This document shows positions 54,481 to 63,533 of a stretch of 64,000 nt of DNA, one piece after another (positions within the stretch are counted from its first letter, which is position 1; each line of letters begins with the position of its first letter). This DNA comes from Methanofollis formosanus. Its GTDB lineage: Archaea; Halobacteriota; Methanomicrobia; Methanomicrobiales; Methanofollaceae. The stretch is from contig NZ_CP037968.1 in the NCBI RefSeq assembly GCF_019633745.1, positions 248,001 to 312,000 on the forward strand, read 5' to 3'. The notes under the pieces were generated by a model. It was given only the letters and a program-made list of their open reading frames with translations, did not search any database and had not been told where the DNA came from. Both the position numbers and the translations under genes were made by a program.

Positions 54481-54895
54481 GGTTGATTTTTGGGCTTTGC
54501 AGAGGCCCTCACCTATTCCAGGCACAAGGGTGACTCAACCACCTTCCCACATCTTCGCGCCGGAGAGTCCCGGGATGACCTCCCCTGAATAAATTCCGCT
54601 CGATAGAGAAGCCCGCAATCACTATATGGGTTCAGCCACAAATATAGCGATAGACATCTGCCAATAGTTCTGTCTGGTGGCATGGTCCAGGTCTATTTGA
54701 CGCCCGTGCGTCTCCCTGCACCTCCGGCATCCAGGAGAACATTCACCATACCCGGCGATATTTTTCAGACCTCATAAAGCGGTCATTCTGTCCTGATCGT
54801 TTCCGTCCTGTCCATGTCGTCAGGTATGAAAAATTCTGATACAGAGGGATACCAGGAACGGAGAAAAAAACCAGGAAAATTTCGAGACAAAAGGT

Positions 54896-56311
54896 GTGGC
54901 TCTCCTGAAAGGAGATCCTCGAACGGCGATCCGGAGACTCTCGGGTCCGTTGATCATCTCCATGCTCCTCCTCTCGGCCTTCAACATCGTGGACGCCATC
55001 TGGGTGGCAGGTCTCGGTGAGGAGGCCCTTGCCGCCGTCGGCCTCGCCTTCCCGCTCTATATGATCATGGTCGGGTGCGGCGAAGGCCTGGGCGTCGGCG
55101 TCGGGACCGCGATCGCCCGACGGATCGGCAGAAACGATCGAGACGAGGCCGACGGTGCGGCGGCGCAGGGTATGCTCCTGGCGGCACTCCTCGCCGTGGT
55201 CTTCACGCTCTCGGTGCTGCTCTTCTCCGACACGATCTTCGGCCTCTTCGGGGAGGGCGAGGCCGCCGTCCTTGCCGCAGAGTACGCGACGATCATCTTC
55301 GGAGCTTCGACGATCGTCTTCTTCTCCGAACTTGCCTACGGCGTGTTGAAAGGCGAAGGAGACACCGGACGGGTGATGCAGGTCATCGTGGCCGCCGAGG
55401 TGATCAACTTCCTCCTCGACCCCGTGCTCATCTACGGCGCCGGGATGGGCGTCGCCGGAGCGGCGTGGGCGACGGTGATCTCCCTGGTCGTCGAGTTTCT
55501 GGTGATGATCTTCTGGTTTGTCGTCAGAAAAGATACCTATGTCACCCTCTCTCTGCGGCGAACCCCGGTCAGGTGGCCGGTCGTCTCTGAGATCGTCAGG
55601 GTCAGCATCCCCAACACCCTCGGATGTTTCCTGGTCTCCGGCACCGTCGTCGTGATCAATGCCATCCTCACCTCCATCGCCGGGGATGCGGCCATCGCGG
55701 TCTACACCTCAGGGTGGCGGGTCGTCACCTTCGCGCTGGTCCCGCTCTTTGCGATCTCTTCGGCGGTGATGATGGTCGCCGGCGCCGCGGTCGGGGCAAG
55801 GCTCTATCAGCGCGTGGAAGAGGTCTTCAGGTACGCCGTACGCCTGGGCGTGGGGATCGGCGTCCTGATGAGCGTCGGCGTCTTCCTCTTCGCCCCGCAG
55901 ATCACCCTGATCTTCACCTACTCAGAGGCCTGTGCGGCCATCGCCCCCGAGATCGTCGCCTTCCTCAGGACTGTCTGCCTCTTTTTCCCGGCCGTCCCGC
56001 TGGGAGTGATGGCCGGTGCGTTCTTCATGGCCTCGGGCCGGGGGACCGCCTCGCTTATCGTCACCTCCCTGGGCGTCGGGATGGTGGGCGGCCTCGCCTA
56101 CCTCTTCGGGAACGTCATGGGCCTCGGCGTGGACGGGGTCTGGTGGGGGATCGTCGTCGGCGAGGTGCTCGGCAATGCGGCCGGGTTCCTCTGGATGAGG
56201 CACGACCTCGAGACGCTGGCGGTAAGAAGAGAGGAGCGGGAGTATGCCGCAACCGCCGGGCGCTCCCCGTCCGCGCGGACCGCCGCTCCCGCCCGCCAGA
56301 GCGACCTCTGA
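54896..56311 (+). CDS. MATE-family efflux transporter
   Basis: A 471-residue, 12-helix MatE exporter. LLKGDPRTAIRRLSGPLIISMLLLSAFNIVDAIWVAGLGEEALAAVGLAFPLYMIM is the canonical MATE start (helices 1-2). The second MatE half begins around residue 220 (VSEIVRVSIPNTLGCFLVSGTVVVINAILTSIAGDAAIAVYTSGWRV). It uses an Na+ or H+ gradient to expel cationic compounds. The start is GTG 54896. It is convergent with the cupin gene (9-bp gap). Confidence 0.95.
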   Translation: MALLKGDPRTAIRRLSGPLIISMLLLSAFNIVDAIWVAGLGEEALAAVGLAFPLYMIMVGCGEGLGVGVGTAIARRIGRNDRDEADGAAAQGMLLAALLAVVFTLSVLLFSDTIFGLFGEGEAAVLAAEYATIIFGASTIVFFSELAYGVLKGEGDTGRVMQVIVAAEVINFLLDPVLIYGAGMGVAGAAWATVISLVVEFLVMIFWFVVRKDTYVTLSLRRTPVRWPVVSEIVRVSIPNTLGCFLVSGTVVVINAILTSIAGDAAIAVYTSGWRVVTFALVPLFAISSAVMMVAGAAVGARLYQRVEEVFRYAVRLGVGIGVLMSVGVFLFAPQITLIFTYSEACAAIAPEIVAFLRTVCLFFPAVPLGVMAGAFFMASGRGTASLIVTSLGVGMVGGLAYLFGNVMGLGVDGVWWGIVVGEVLGNAAGFLWMRHDLETLAVRREEREYAATAGRSPSARTAAPARQSDL

Positions 56312-56320
56312 ACGCGACGC

Positions 56321-56659
56321 TCAGAGCAGTTTTGTCCCGGTGGTCGGCCGCGGCACCTTGACCACCAGCACCCTGAAGTCCCGGCCGGAGTCGTTGGACC
56401 ACCGGTGCGGGACTTTGGCCGGGCTCTCGACGAGATGGTCCTTGCTCACGTGCGCCTCTTCGTCGCCGATCTCGACGACGCCGGTCCCCTCGAGGACGTA
56501 GAAGAAGACGTCCACCGGCGTGATGTGCCGTTTCAGGGCCTCCCCGGGTTTGAGAGTGATCACGACACCGACGGCGTCTTTGGAGTCATAGACTTTTCTG
56601 GCGTCCACCTGATGGGGGTTGGGGTGGACCGGCACTTCTGCGATATTAACGATCTTCAT
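56321..56659 (-). CDS. single-domain cupin encoded with CooS
   Basis: A 112-residue protein of one cupin barrel: VGVVITLKPGEALKRHITPVDVFFYVLEGTGVVEIGDEEAHVSKDHLVESPAKVPHRWSNDSGRDFRVLVVKVPRP. It retains RHITPVDVFFYVLEGTG and PHRWxN, so metal-ligand His residues (H-x5-D/E, H) are present. It starts 16 bp after the CooS stop on the same strand and is probably co-transcribed. A role in CooS maturation or sensing is possible but unproven. Confidence 0.88.
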   Translation of the reverse strand: MKIVNIAEVPVHPNPHQVDARKVYDSKDAVGVVITLKPGEALKRHITPVDVFFYVLEGTGVVEIGDEEAHVSKDHLVESPAKVPHRWSNDSGRDFRVLVVKVPRPTTGTKLL

Positions 56660-56675
56660 CTCATTTCACCTCCTC

Positions 56676-58580
56676 TCAGATTCCAAGCCCCGCTCTCTTC
56701 TCCCTGATGTGTCCGGCGATCCCCTCGGCCGCCGCCGCGGCGTCTTTCTCGAGGGCAAGCACGCCGCCGGTGACATCCCGGATCCCGTCGGTGAGCAGGG
56801 CCACGAGGTCCGGCGCACCGGTCACCGGCGGGACCGGGTTGACGTAGGTGTACATCCCGAAGGCAAGGGCAAAGATGGCATCGATCGTCGCCTTCTGCTC
56901 CATGTATTCGGGCGCCGCCACCGCCACCGGGAGAGCGGTCACCGGCACCCCCCCGAGGGCGTCGGCGATCGTTGCGACGAGGTCGGCGCACCGGCCGGTG
57001 TCGGTGCAGGTGCCAAAGGAGAGGACCGGCGGGATGCCGAGCGCGGTGCAGATCTTCTTCAGCCCTGGCCCGGCCTCCGCGGCGGCCTCAGGCGAGCAGA
57101 GGCCCGCGACCTGCATCGCCGCGTTCCCGCAGCCCATCGAGAGGACGAGGATGTCGCGCTTGATCAGTTCTCTGGCCACCGCGACCGAGTGGACGTCCTG
57201 CCCGCTGTCCCGCAGGGTGGTGCAGGAGACGAGGGCGGTGACGCCCTGGATGCTCCCGTCCTTGATCGCGTCGAGGAGCGGAGCGAGACTTCCGCCGAGG
57301 GCGGCGACGATGCTCTCCGGCGAGAACCCGGCGACCGCCTCGCCCACCGGCAGACCGGCGAGCGGTTCGACGGTGCCGTGCCGCTCTTTGAAATTCTCGA
57401 TCCCCATCCGGAGCAACCCGGCCGCCTGCGCATCGGCCAGCACCGGGTCATAGTCCACCCGTTCCTCGACCCCCTCGAAGGCGACGAGTTCGGAGACCGG
57501 GACCAGCCTGAACCGGTACTTCTCCGCATACGCCGGGTCGAGCGGGAGCGAACAGTTCATGTCGGCCACAAAGACGTCGACCGCCCCGGTGGCGAGCACC
57601 GCCTCCTGCATGATCCAGTTGCCGGTATACCCCCAGAAGACCTCGTCCATCTTGAGACGCTGGACCATCTCCTGCCCGGTCTCGATGTTGGCGATGACCC
57701 GGATCCCCTTCGCCCCGACCTCCTCTGCCGCCGCCTGCCAGGCCGGGTCCCTGGCACGCTCCACCAGCGCGAACCCGAGGAAGGGTTCGTGGCCGTTCGG
57801 GAGGATGTTTACATAGTCGGCGTCCAGGACGCCGAGGTCGACCCGGATCGGGTGGGGCTTCGGCGTCCCGAAGAGGCAGTCCTGCAGGGCTTCGAGGACG
57901 ACCTGGCTCTGGTAGGCCATCGCCACCCCGAGGCGCAGCGCCTTTTTGGCGAGGGAGAGATAGAACCCGTCCACGTTCGTGAGGCACGAACTGGTGGTGC
58001 GCATCATCTCCCCATAGATCCCGCCAGGAAAGATCCCGAGGTCGCGCCAGACCTTCTTCCGTTCGGGCGGCGCCAGTCGTTCAACGATCACGCTCTCCTC
58101 CTCAGAGTGCCGGTGAAAGTCTTTCTCCAGGAAGTCGCAGAGGCGCAACGCCACCTCCGCATCCTCGCCGCCGGTCAGGACGCCAAGTCTTCTAGCAAAA
58201 TCTGCGAGTTTTTCAGGCTCCCGGATCCGGTACGGCGTCCTGCCGCGGGCCGTCTCCCGCAACGTCCGCACCGTCTGCTCGCAGTGATAGTGGTAGGTCG
58301 AAGCGCCCATCACGTTGCGCAGGAGCATCATCCGCATCGCCATCCCGTCGGCCGAGATCCCGCAGACCCCGCGTTTGTCCTGTGCCGCGTCGGCCCGGCA
58401 GGGGCCGTTGGAGCAGAAGTCGCAGCGGACGCCGCCGGTACAGAAGGCGCACCGTTGGTCCGGATCGCCGCCCAACCCCTGGGCCTCGTACCGGTCCCAG
58501 ACATTCGAGATGCCGTCTTTTTTCAGGCGTTCGTACGCCTTTTTCACCGACGCATGATATGAGATCCGTTCTGGTTCCAT
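56676..58580 (-). CDS. cooS: anaerobic CO dehydrogenase catalytic subunit, divergent
   Basis: A 634-residue CooS-family protein. The N-terminus has C44xxC47 (D-cluster-type site at the dimer interface, in CxxC rather than Cx7C spacing) and C53, C56, C61, C73 (B cluster). C-cluster counterparts seen are H264 (NGHEPFL), C343 (DMNCSLP), C453 (VSCTT), C484 (SMGCGN), C525 (SFGTC) and K563 (EQKAT). Where canonical enzymes have the CCTGNE cysteine that binds the unique iron, this protein reads ANIETGQE (residues 297-304), so that ligand is absent. No CooF or ACS subunit lies nearby. Ordinary CO oxidation is doubtful; a related NiFe-S or hybrid-cluster-like reaction is possible. The cupin gene follows. 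Confidence 0.85.
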   Translation of the reverse strand: MEPERISYHASVKKAYERLKKDGISNVWDRYEAQGLGGDPDQRCAFCTGGVRCDFCSNGPCRADAAQDKRGVCGISADGMAMRMMLLRNVMGASTYHYHCEQTVRTLRETARGRTPYRIREPEKLADFARRLGVLTGGEDAEVALRLCDFLEKDFHRHSEEESVIVERLAPPERKKVWRDLGIFPGGIYGEMMRTTSSCLTNVDGFYLSLAKKALRLGVAMAYQSQVVLEALQDCLFGTPKPHPIRVDLGVLDADYVNILPNGHEPFLGFALVERARDPAWQAAAEEVGAKGIRVIANIETGQEMVQRLKMDEVFWGYTGNWIMQEAVLATGAVDVFVADMNCSLPLDPAYAEKYRFRLVPVSELVAFEGVEERVDYDPVLADAQAAGLLRMGIENFKERHGTVEPLAGLPVGEAVAGFSPESIVAALGGSLAPLLDAIKDGSIQGVTALVSCTTLRDSGQDVHSVAVARELIKRDILVLSMGCGNAAMQVAGLCSPEAAAEAGPGLKKICTALGIPPVLSFGTCTDTGRCADLVATIADALGGVPVTALPVAVAAPEYMEQKATIDAIFALAFGMYTYVNPVPPVTGAPDLVALLTDGIRDVTGGVLALEKDAAAAAEGIAGHIREKRAGLGI

Positions 58581-58661
58581 ACTTGAAGTCCCCCCATGAT
58601 GGTGGAGAAGAGGCGGGGGAGATGATGGTTGTTTCGCTGCACCCGGCGGCAGGATGTCCTC

Positions 58662-60035
58662 TCACCCGACCCGGCGGATCGGGGGGAGGAGGTATGAACC
58701 GTCCAGGACCGCCCGGTCCGGCTGGTACATCCGCATGATCGGCCTGAACGCCTCTTCCGGCGCCGGCAACCAGTTCGATTCCTTCTCCGGGCCCGGCGAG
58801 TCGTGCTGGATATAGATGTCGAGCGAACCGTCGTCATGATACTTCAGTCCGGGTGTCCGGTCGCCGATGGAATAGCGGCCGAGAGGGTTTTCGACCAGCA
58901 TATAGTCGGGCGAGGAGTACATCGTCACCGACCAGAAGGCGCCGACCGGCGGGAGGCGGTCGAAGTGGAGGAGGTAGCGGCGTTCGCCGGTGAGGAGTTC
59001 GCCGGTGACGTCCTCGTAGGTCCATGGATACGCCGCCTCGTAGCCGTGGTTGCCGAAGAGCCCGGCCCGTGCCGCCGCCGCACGGCGCATGAAGTCCTCG
59101 GTGGTCCAGGACTCTTCCTGCACCGTCCCGACCTCGAAGAAACGGGTGTTGTAGTCCCAGAGGTGCGTGGTGTACAGCCATCCGTTGATCTTGGGGAGGG
59201 AGGTCCTGATGTACGCCCGGATCGCTTTCTCGGCCGCCATCCGGCCCATCGTCAGCGCCGCGGCGATCTCGGGTTCGGGATCGAGGTACGGGCTCTTCGG
59301 ATCGGTGAGCCCCAGGGGAGCGAAGCGGTCGAGGAACTCGCGCTCCCCGGCAGGGGGCGGGTAGGCCTGCATCCAGACCCGCATCTCCTCCCAGACCAGG
59401 AGGTCGGCCCTGACGCCCGGACGGGGGGCGGGCAGTGGCCAGTCTCCGGGGCGCCGTTCTCCGGCGTCCCGGGCGGGCCCGGGCCAGGCGCGGAGCGGGG
59501 CGAGGGTATACTGCTGCTGAAGGGCACGGACGGCGGGCACGTCCCCCGGTCCGTTCACCGCCGTCCGCCCGATGATGCCCACAAGATCGGTCGGCGCCCT
59601 GACCATGGTCATGCCCTCCGGGAGACTTCCCTCCCATCCGGGCCCGACAAGGGCATAGGCACCCTCCTCTGTCCCGGTCCCCCGCCGGCCGATATAGGCG
59701 AAGTTGTTCGTCCAGGCGTCCACGCACTGCATGACATAGTAGCGCCCCTGGGTGTCGGGGACATGGAGGACCATCGGTTCGGGCCCGAGGTCGACGACCG
59801 CGACCGAGTACAGGGTGTCGTTGTTGGGCGAGACCACCTGCCTGAACGCAGGATCGAGCAACCGGTCGGCGTGCCAGAAGGTGTTCACCGGGGCACCCAT
59901 CCCCCCCTCAACCCCGCGGGCCATCTTCATCATGGTGCGGACGCACTCGGTCAGCGGGTAGCCGTACAGATAGGCCTCCCCTGCCAGGTCGACAAGTTCC
60001 TCATATCTCCTCTCTTCTGCCAGTACCGCTCTCAT
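58662..60035 (-). CDS. DUF1254/DUF1214 protein
   Basis: A 457-residue protein. The N-terminal DUF1254 domain (AYLYGYPLTECVRTMMKMARG...VNTFWHADRLLDPAFRQVVSPNNDTLYSVAVVDLGPEPMVLHVPDTQGRYYVMQCVDAWTNNFAYIGRR) joins a C-terminal DUF1214 domain (AAYPWTYEDVTGELLTGERRYLLHFD..PPVGAFWSVTMYSSPDYMLVENPLGRYSIGDRTPGLKYHDDGSLDIYIQHDSPG...NWLPAP). The family is common in bacteria and fungi and scattered in archaea; the biochemical role is unknown. There is no evident signal peptide. It is in the same direction as CooS, 81 bp upstream of it. Confidence 0.92.
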   Translation of the reverse strand: MRAVLAEERRYEELVDLAGEAYLYGYPLTECVRTMMKMARGVEGGMGAPVNTFWHADRLLDPAFRQVVSPNNDTLYSVAVVDLGPEPMVLHVPDTQGRYYVMQCVDAWTNNFAYIGRRGTGTEEGAYALVGPGWEGSLPEGMTMVRAPTDLVGIIGRTAVNGPGDVPAVRALQQQYTLAPLRAWPGPARDAGERRPGDWPLPAPRPGVRADLLVWEEMRVWMQAYPPPAGEREFLDRFAPLGLTDPKSPYLDPEPEIAAALTMGRMAAEKAIRAYIRTSLPKINGWLYTTHLWDYNTRFFEVGTVQEESWTTEDFMRRAAAARAGLFGNHGYEAAYPWTYEDVTGELLTGERRYLLHFDRLPPVGAFWSVTMYSSPDYMLVENPLGRYSIGDRTPGLKYHDDGSLDIYIQHDSPGPEKESNWLPAPEEAFRPIMRMYQPDRAVLDGSYLLPPIRRVG

Positions 60036-60116
60036 ATTCCATCCCCCCGGTGTGAGAGCCTTGACGCCGGAGTATATGAATGTTCACCGACCGCGGCGGG
60101 GGATGACGGTCGGGTC

Positions 60117-60809
60117 TCACCCGCCACCTTCGAGCCTGAGCAGCGCCCCGGACGGTTCCCTGCCGGTCGCCAGCAGCGCCGCAGAGATCCGGTCGTCGAT
60201 GGTGAGGCAGTGGCCGGTCCGTTGCCTGAACTCGTGGATGAGAAAGGAGAGGTGGTTCTTGTAGGTCTGGTCGCGGGTGATGACGACGAGGTCGTCGTGT
60301 GCCTCGTCGAGGAGGATCTCCCAGATCACCTCGTCCCCAACGGTCTGGCCCCGCTCGTTCTTCGGGGGGTTGCCGACGAGTTTGCGGCTCTGGGCCCGGC
60401 TCAGGTGTTCGCCGCTCCACCGGATCACCCGCACCTCAGGGTCGGTGGCGAGGTGCTCGATGGCTGCCCAGACCGGGTCGTTCCTCTTCTCGGCGATCAT
60501 CGCCTCGACCTCGTCGGCGAGTGCCAGGAGAGAACGGCTGTACCTATCGGCCGCCTCCTCGAAGACGGCGACCTCCGGTGAGTCCCTGAGAAAAGAGGGC
60601 GGCTTCAGGACGGCCCCAGCCGCGGCCCTCAGCTCTTTCGCGTGGTGTGCGAGGAGCCGGTCCCTGTTGCGGAGGTACTCGTCGAGGACGGTCTCGGGGA
60701 GGATCAGGTCGGGTTTCAGCCGTTCGATCTCTCCCATGACCGTCTGAAAATCCTCGTCCGATCCGTACAGCCCGAGGAACAGGTTGGTGTCGATGAAGAT
60801 CCTGGTCAT
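60117..60809 (-). CDS. PIN-domain protein (DUF4935-like)
   Basis: A 230-residue protein. RIFIDTNLFLGLYGSDEDF holds the first acidic residue. LILPETVLDEYLRNRDRLLAHHAKELRAA follows, with a long helical insertion and GDEVIWEILLDEAHDDLVVITRDQTYKN toward the end (D..I....E..DDLVVITRD). This is the arrangement of DUF4935-type PIN nucleases, larger than VapC toxins. No antitoxin gene is adjacent. ATG 60809 starts the domain. Confidence 0.85.
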   Translation of the reverse strand: MTRIFIDTNLFLGLYGSDEDFQTVMGEIERLKPDLILPETVLDEYLRNRDRLLAHHAKELRAAAGAVLKPPSFLRDSPEVAVFEEAADRYSRSLLALADEVEAMIAEKRNDPVWAAIEHLATDPEVRVIRWSGEHLSRAQSRKLVGNPPKNERGQTVGDEVIWEILLDEAHDDLVVITRDQTYKNHLSFLIHEFRQRTGHCLTIDDRISAALLATGREPSGALLRLEGGG

Positions 60810-60879
60810 CCTCTTCGAAGTGTCCAATGGGATCACGGAGTGATAAGACTTTTGAGGGGTCTGGAGACGATCGCTCGAT

Positions 60880-61207
60880 TGGCTCTGGAGAATCGGGCAC
60901 GAACTCCCGGCTCAAGCATACCGGATGAAAATATCTCGTCGCTTGATCGCTCTTTTTCAAGACTAAAGAACCGGTAGGGATCGTGTTCAATCGCCGCCTC
61001 CCCCTATCGTCGTCGTGGGAGGGGCCGGGGGGCAACGCCCCCCGGAGCAAGATTCCAGGAAAGAATCTGCGATGGGGGCGGCCCGTCTGATCATCGTGCC
61101 TTCCCACACCATACGCACCGGGGGCTCTTCGAAGATCAAAGATCTTCTCAAACTCGCTATCGCTCGCAGCCACCGGACCCCCGGGATGGCGATAGGGGAG
61201 GGAAGGC
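60880..61207 (-). repeat. composite intergenic element, copy 7 (inverted)
   Basis: On the minus strand, in order: module B (61207 to 61098, arms GCCTTCCC/GGGAAGGC, enlarged to 110 bp by a centre containing GAAGATC-AAA-GATCTTC). A 15-bp spacer then leads to module A (61082 to 60993, inner CCGGGGGGC/GCCCCCCGG with loop AAC on the plus strand, 61025-61045). The tail with GATCCCTACCGGTTCTT and AAAGAGCGATCAAGC runs to about 60880. It is oriented with the upstream DHA2 exporter gene (minus). 61208-61363 shows nothing else. Confidence 0.85.
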
Positions 61208-61363
61208 AGAGTGCCGATCATTCTGAAGGGGTTTCTATCCTCTGTGTAGTGGTCTCAATGAGATTGCGTGAGTTCAAATCGTCATGTAAATCCATTGAGC
61301 CGATAGCTCCCCGGTGACATCTCAAACGGTATCCGGCCGCACCTTCCGCCGACACTCAAACCC

Positions 61364-62911
61364 TTACCGCCCCCTCTCCCTCCCCACCCGCGGGATCAGG
61401 AGAGAGGCAAAAAATCCGATGAAAAGAAGGGCCGCGATCGCATCGAACGAGGAACGCATCGCCTGACTGATGGAGGTGTCCGCGACCCGCTCGGCCTCCG
61501 CAAGTACCGGCGCCGGGATCTCTTCCGGCGTTCCGGTCTCCATCTTCTCGACCCACCGATCGATCTCGACCGCGATCTCCTCCTTCTCCATCCCCTCGAA
61601 GTACCCGGAGGCGTCGAGGGAGGCGAGGAGGCCGGAGAAGATCGAGATGAGGAGGATGACCCCGATAAGGGCGGTCCCCACCGATGTACCGAGTTGTTTG
61701 GTCGTGTTCAACACGCCCGAGGCGTCGGTCTGCTCCTCTTCAGGGGCGGCCGAGAGCGTGAGGTTGGTGATCTGGGAGAGGACGAGCCCCATCCCGACCC
61801 CGAAGACCACGGAACCGGGAACGATCATGGCGGCCGTCGTCTCTACGCCGAAGACGTCCCTGAGCATCACCGTACCCCAGATCCCGAGTCCCATCCCGAT
61901 GAGGACGAGATATTTCGGGTCGACCGCCGTCGAGAGTCTGGCCCCTCCGATCGAGACGATGAAGACGGCCATCGAGATCGGGAGCAGAGCGATCCCGGTC
62001 TCGAAGGCCCCGATGCCGGTGACCGACTGGAGAAAGACCGGGATGATGAAGAGGAAGCCGGCGAGCACCGCGGTCTGGAGACTGCCGACGATGTTGCCGA
62101 CGAGAAACATCCGGTCGAAGAAGAGATCGATCTCGACGAGCGGTGTGCGCCCGGTCCGCTTCAGCCGCCGTTCCCACCAGAAGAAGATCGCCAGCAGGAG
62201 GAGGCCGCCCCCGATGAAGATGGGGATGACCCGCCACACCCCCAGGTTTTTGAGCTGGAGGATCCCGATGACGATGAGGAAGAGCCCGGCGGAGGAGAGA
62301 AAAGTCCCGACAAAGTCGAGGTTCCTGAATCGCTCGGTCGGCTTCGAGCCCGAGAGGAGGACCGAGGCGAGGAGGATGACGACAACGACCAGGAGTTCGA
62401 GCCTGAAGGCCCAGCGCCAGGAATAGAAGGAGGTGAGGTACCCCCCGATGATCGGGCCGAAGGCCGCCCCGGCCGCGGCGACCCCGCCCCAGACCCCGAA
62501 GGCGACGGCCCGGTCCCGCCCCGTATACGCGGCGGTGAGGAAGGTGGCCGTCGCCGGCATCATGAAGACCGCCCCCACCCCCTCGAAGATCGACCACCCG
62601 ACGAGCAGCACCCCGAGGTTCCAGCTCATCGAGGCGACGAAGGTGCCGATGCCGTACAGCACCACCCCGAAGAGGAAGGCGCGTTTTCGCCCCATCACGT
62701 CCTGCATCCTGCTCCCGAAGAGCATGAAGGAGGCCATGATCAGGGCATAGATCGCGATGACCGACTGGATCGCCGGGACCGTGGTGTCCAGTTCGACGAC
62801 GAGGGCCGAGATCGAGACGTTCATGATGGTCGTGTCGATGACCATGATGAAGATGGCCAGGCAGACGACGACGAGAACGCCCCATTTCTTCAGTCCCGCC
62901 GGCCCTTCCAT
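61364..62911 (-). CDS. MFS exporter, DHA2 (EmrB) family
   Basis: A 515-residue, 14-helix major facilitator. VVCLAIFIMVIDTTIMNVSISALVVELDTTVPAIQSVIAIYALIMASFMLFGSRMQDVMGRKRAFLFGVVLYGIGTF is the DHA2 start with the D-x-T-I-x-N-V motif and the loop 2-3 G(R)xxDxxGRK signature. A C-terminal cytoplasmic or inserted loop (VEIDRWVEKMETGTPEEIPAPVLAEAERVADTS, about 440-480) lies between the last helices. It probably exports a drug or other organic compound with protons. Start and stop are typical for the family. Confidence 0.93.
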   Translation of the reverse strand: MEGPAGLKKWGVLVVVCLAIFIMVIDTTIMNVSISALVVELDTTVPAIQSVIAIYALIMASFMLFGSRMQDVMGRKRAFLFGVVLYGIGTFVASMSWNLGVLLVGWSIFEGVGAVFMMPATATFLTAAYTGRDRAVAFGVWGGVAAAGAAFGPIIGGYLTSFYSWRWAFRLELLVVVVILLASVLLSGSKPTERFRNLDFVGTFLSSAGLFLIVIGILQLKNLGVWRVIPIFIGGGLLLLAIFFWWERRLKRTGRTPLVEIDLFFDRMFLVGNIVGSLQTAVLAGFLFIIPVFLQSVTGIGAFETGIALLPISMAVFIVSIGGARLSTAVDPKYLVLIGMGLGIWGTVMLRDVFGVETTAAMIVPGSVVFGVGMGLVLSQITNLTLSAAPEEEQTDASGVLNTTKQLGTSVGTALIGVILLISIFSGLLASLDASGYFEGMEKEEIAVEIDRWVEKMETGTPEEIPAPVLAEAERVADTSISQAMRSSFDAIAALLFIGFFASLLIPRVGRERGR

Positions 62912-62944
62912 CTCTCCCCCCCCGGCCCTTACCGTGCGGCCCCC

Positions 62945-63499
62945 TCACCGTGCGGCGAGCGGGACCTTCATCTTCTTCTCTTCTTCCTCGGCCGCCTCCA
63001 CCGCCTCGGCGAGTTCGGCGCCGACGCTTATCAGGACTTCGGGCGTCAGCATCCCCTGCGTGAGGACCACACCGCCCGCCGACTTGATCGCGTCCCGCAG
63101 CTCGAGCGCCCATCTATGCTCGACGAGCATGATCGCCGCGGCGGAGTTCGACGGGATCGAGAGACTGATGTCCTCAAGGTCGTCCTCGGTGAGCCCGAGG
63201 TCGCGCTCTGAGACGGCCATCGCGCCGGCCTCCGCGCCGGCCCGCGCCCCTTCCCGGCCGGCGGCGCCGTACCCGATGAGCCCGCCGATGACGGCGCCGA
63301 AGCGTGCCGCCTCCTCGTCGGTGAGGTCAGTCGCCTCAAAGGAGGAGATATTCCCGTCCTCGTCCTTCCAGACAAACTGGAGATCGATGAGCCTGAGCAA
63401 CCCCTCCTCTCGCACTTTTCTCAACTGTTCCAGGATCTCTCCGTGAAAGTCGGGGTCCTTGAACCCGATCACGAAGAGCTGTACCGGTCCGAATGCCAT
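62945..63499 (-). CDS. DUF1269/DUF6325-like protein
   Basis: A 184-residue protein. FGPVQLFVIGFKDPDFHGEILEQLRKVREEGLLRLIDLQFVWKDEDGNISSFEATDLTDEE resembles the start of DUF1269 proteins. A glycine/alanine-rich hinge (FGAVIGGLIGYGAAGREGARAGAEAGAMA) and a C-terminal half with SNSAAAIMLVEHRWALELRDAIKSAGGVVLTQGMLTPEVLISVGAELAEAVEAAEEEE follow. A distant paralogue lies at 40245-40766. Function unknown. Direction matches the DHA2 gene downstream; 33 bp separate them. Confidence 0.82.
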   Translation of the reverse strand: MAFGPVQLFVIGFKDPDFHGEILEQLRKVREEGLLRLIDLQFVWKDEDGNISSFEATDLTDEEAARFGAVIGGLIGYGAAGREGARAGAEAGAMAVSERDLGLTEDDLEDISLSIPSNSAAAIMLVEHRWALELRDAIKSAGGVVLTQGMLTPEVLISVGAELAEAVEAAEEEEKKMKVPLAAR

Positions 63500-63533
63500 C
63501 GTTTCATTCCCCCCATATAAGACTCCGAGCCGT

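Noticed and set aside
56619-58562. Plus-strand open frame of 647 residues opposite CooS
   Set aside because: The minus strand encodes a clear CooS with cluster motifs; the opposite frame is low-complexity His/Arg/Gly text.
60544-61221. Reverse open frame running through the repeat at 60880-61207 into the PIN gene region
   Set aside because: It crosses the structured repeat, shares no family similarity and is out of frame with the PIN protein.
61240-61300. GAGTTCAAATC resembling a tRNA T-loop
   Set aside because: No acceptor or anticodon stems can be built around it.
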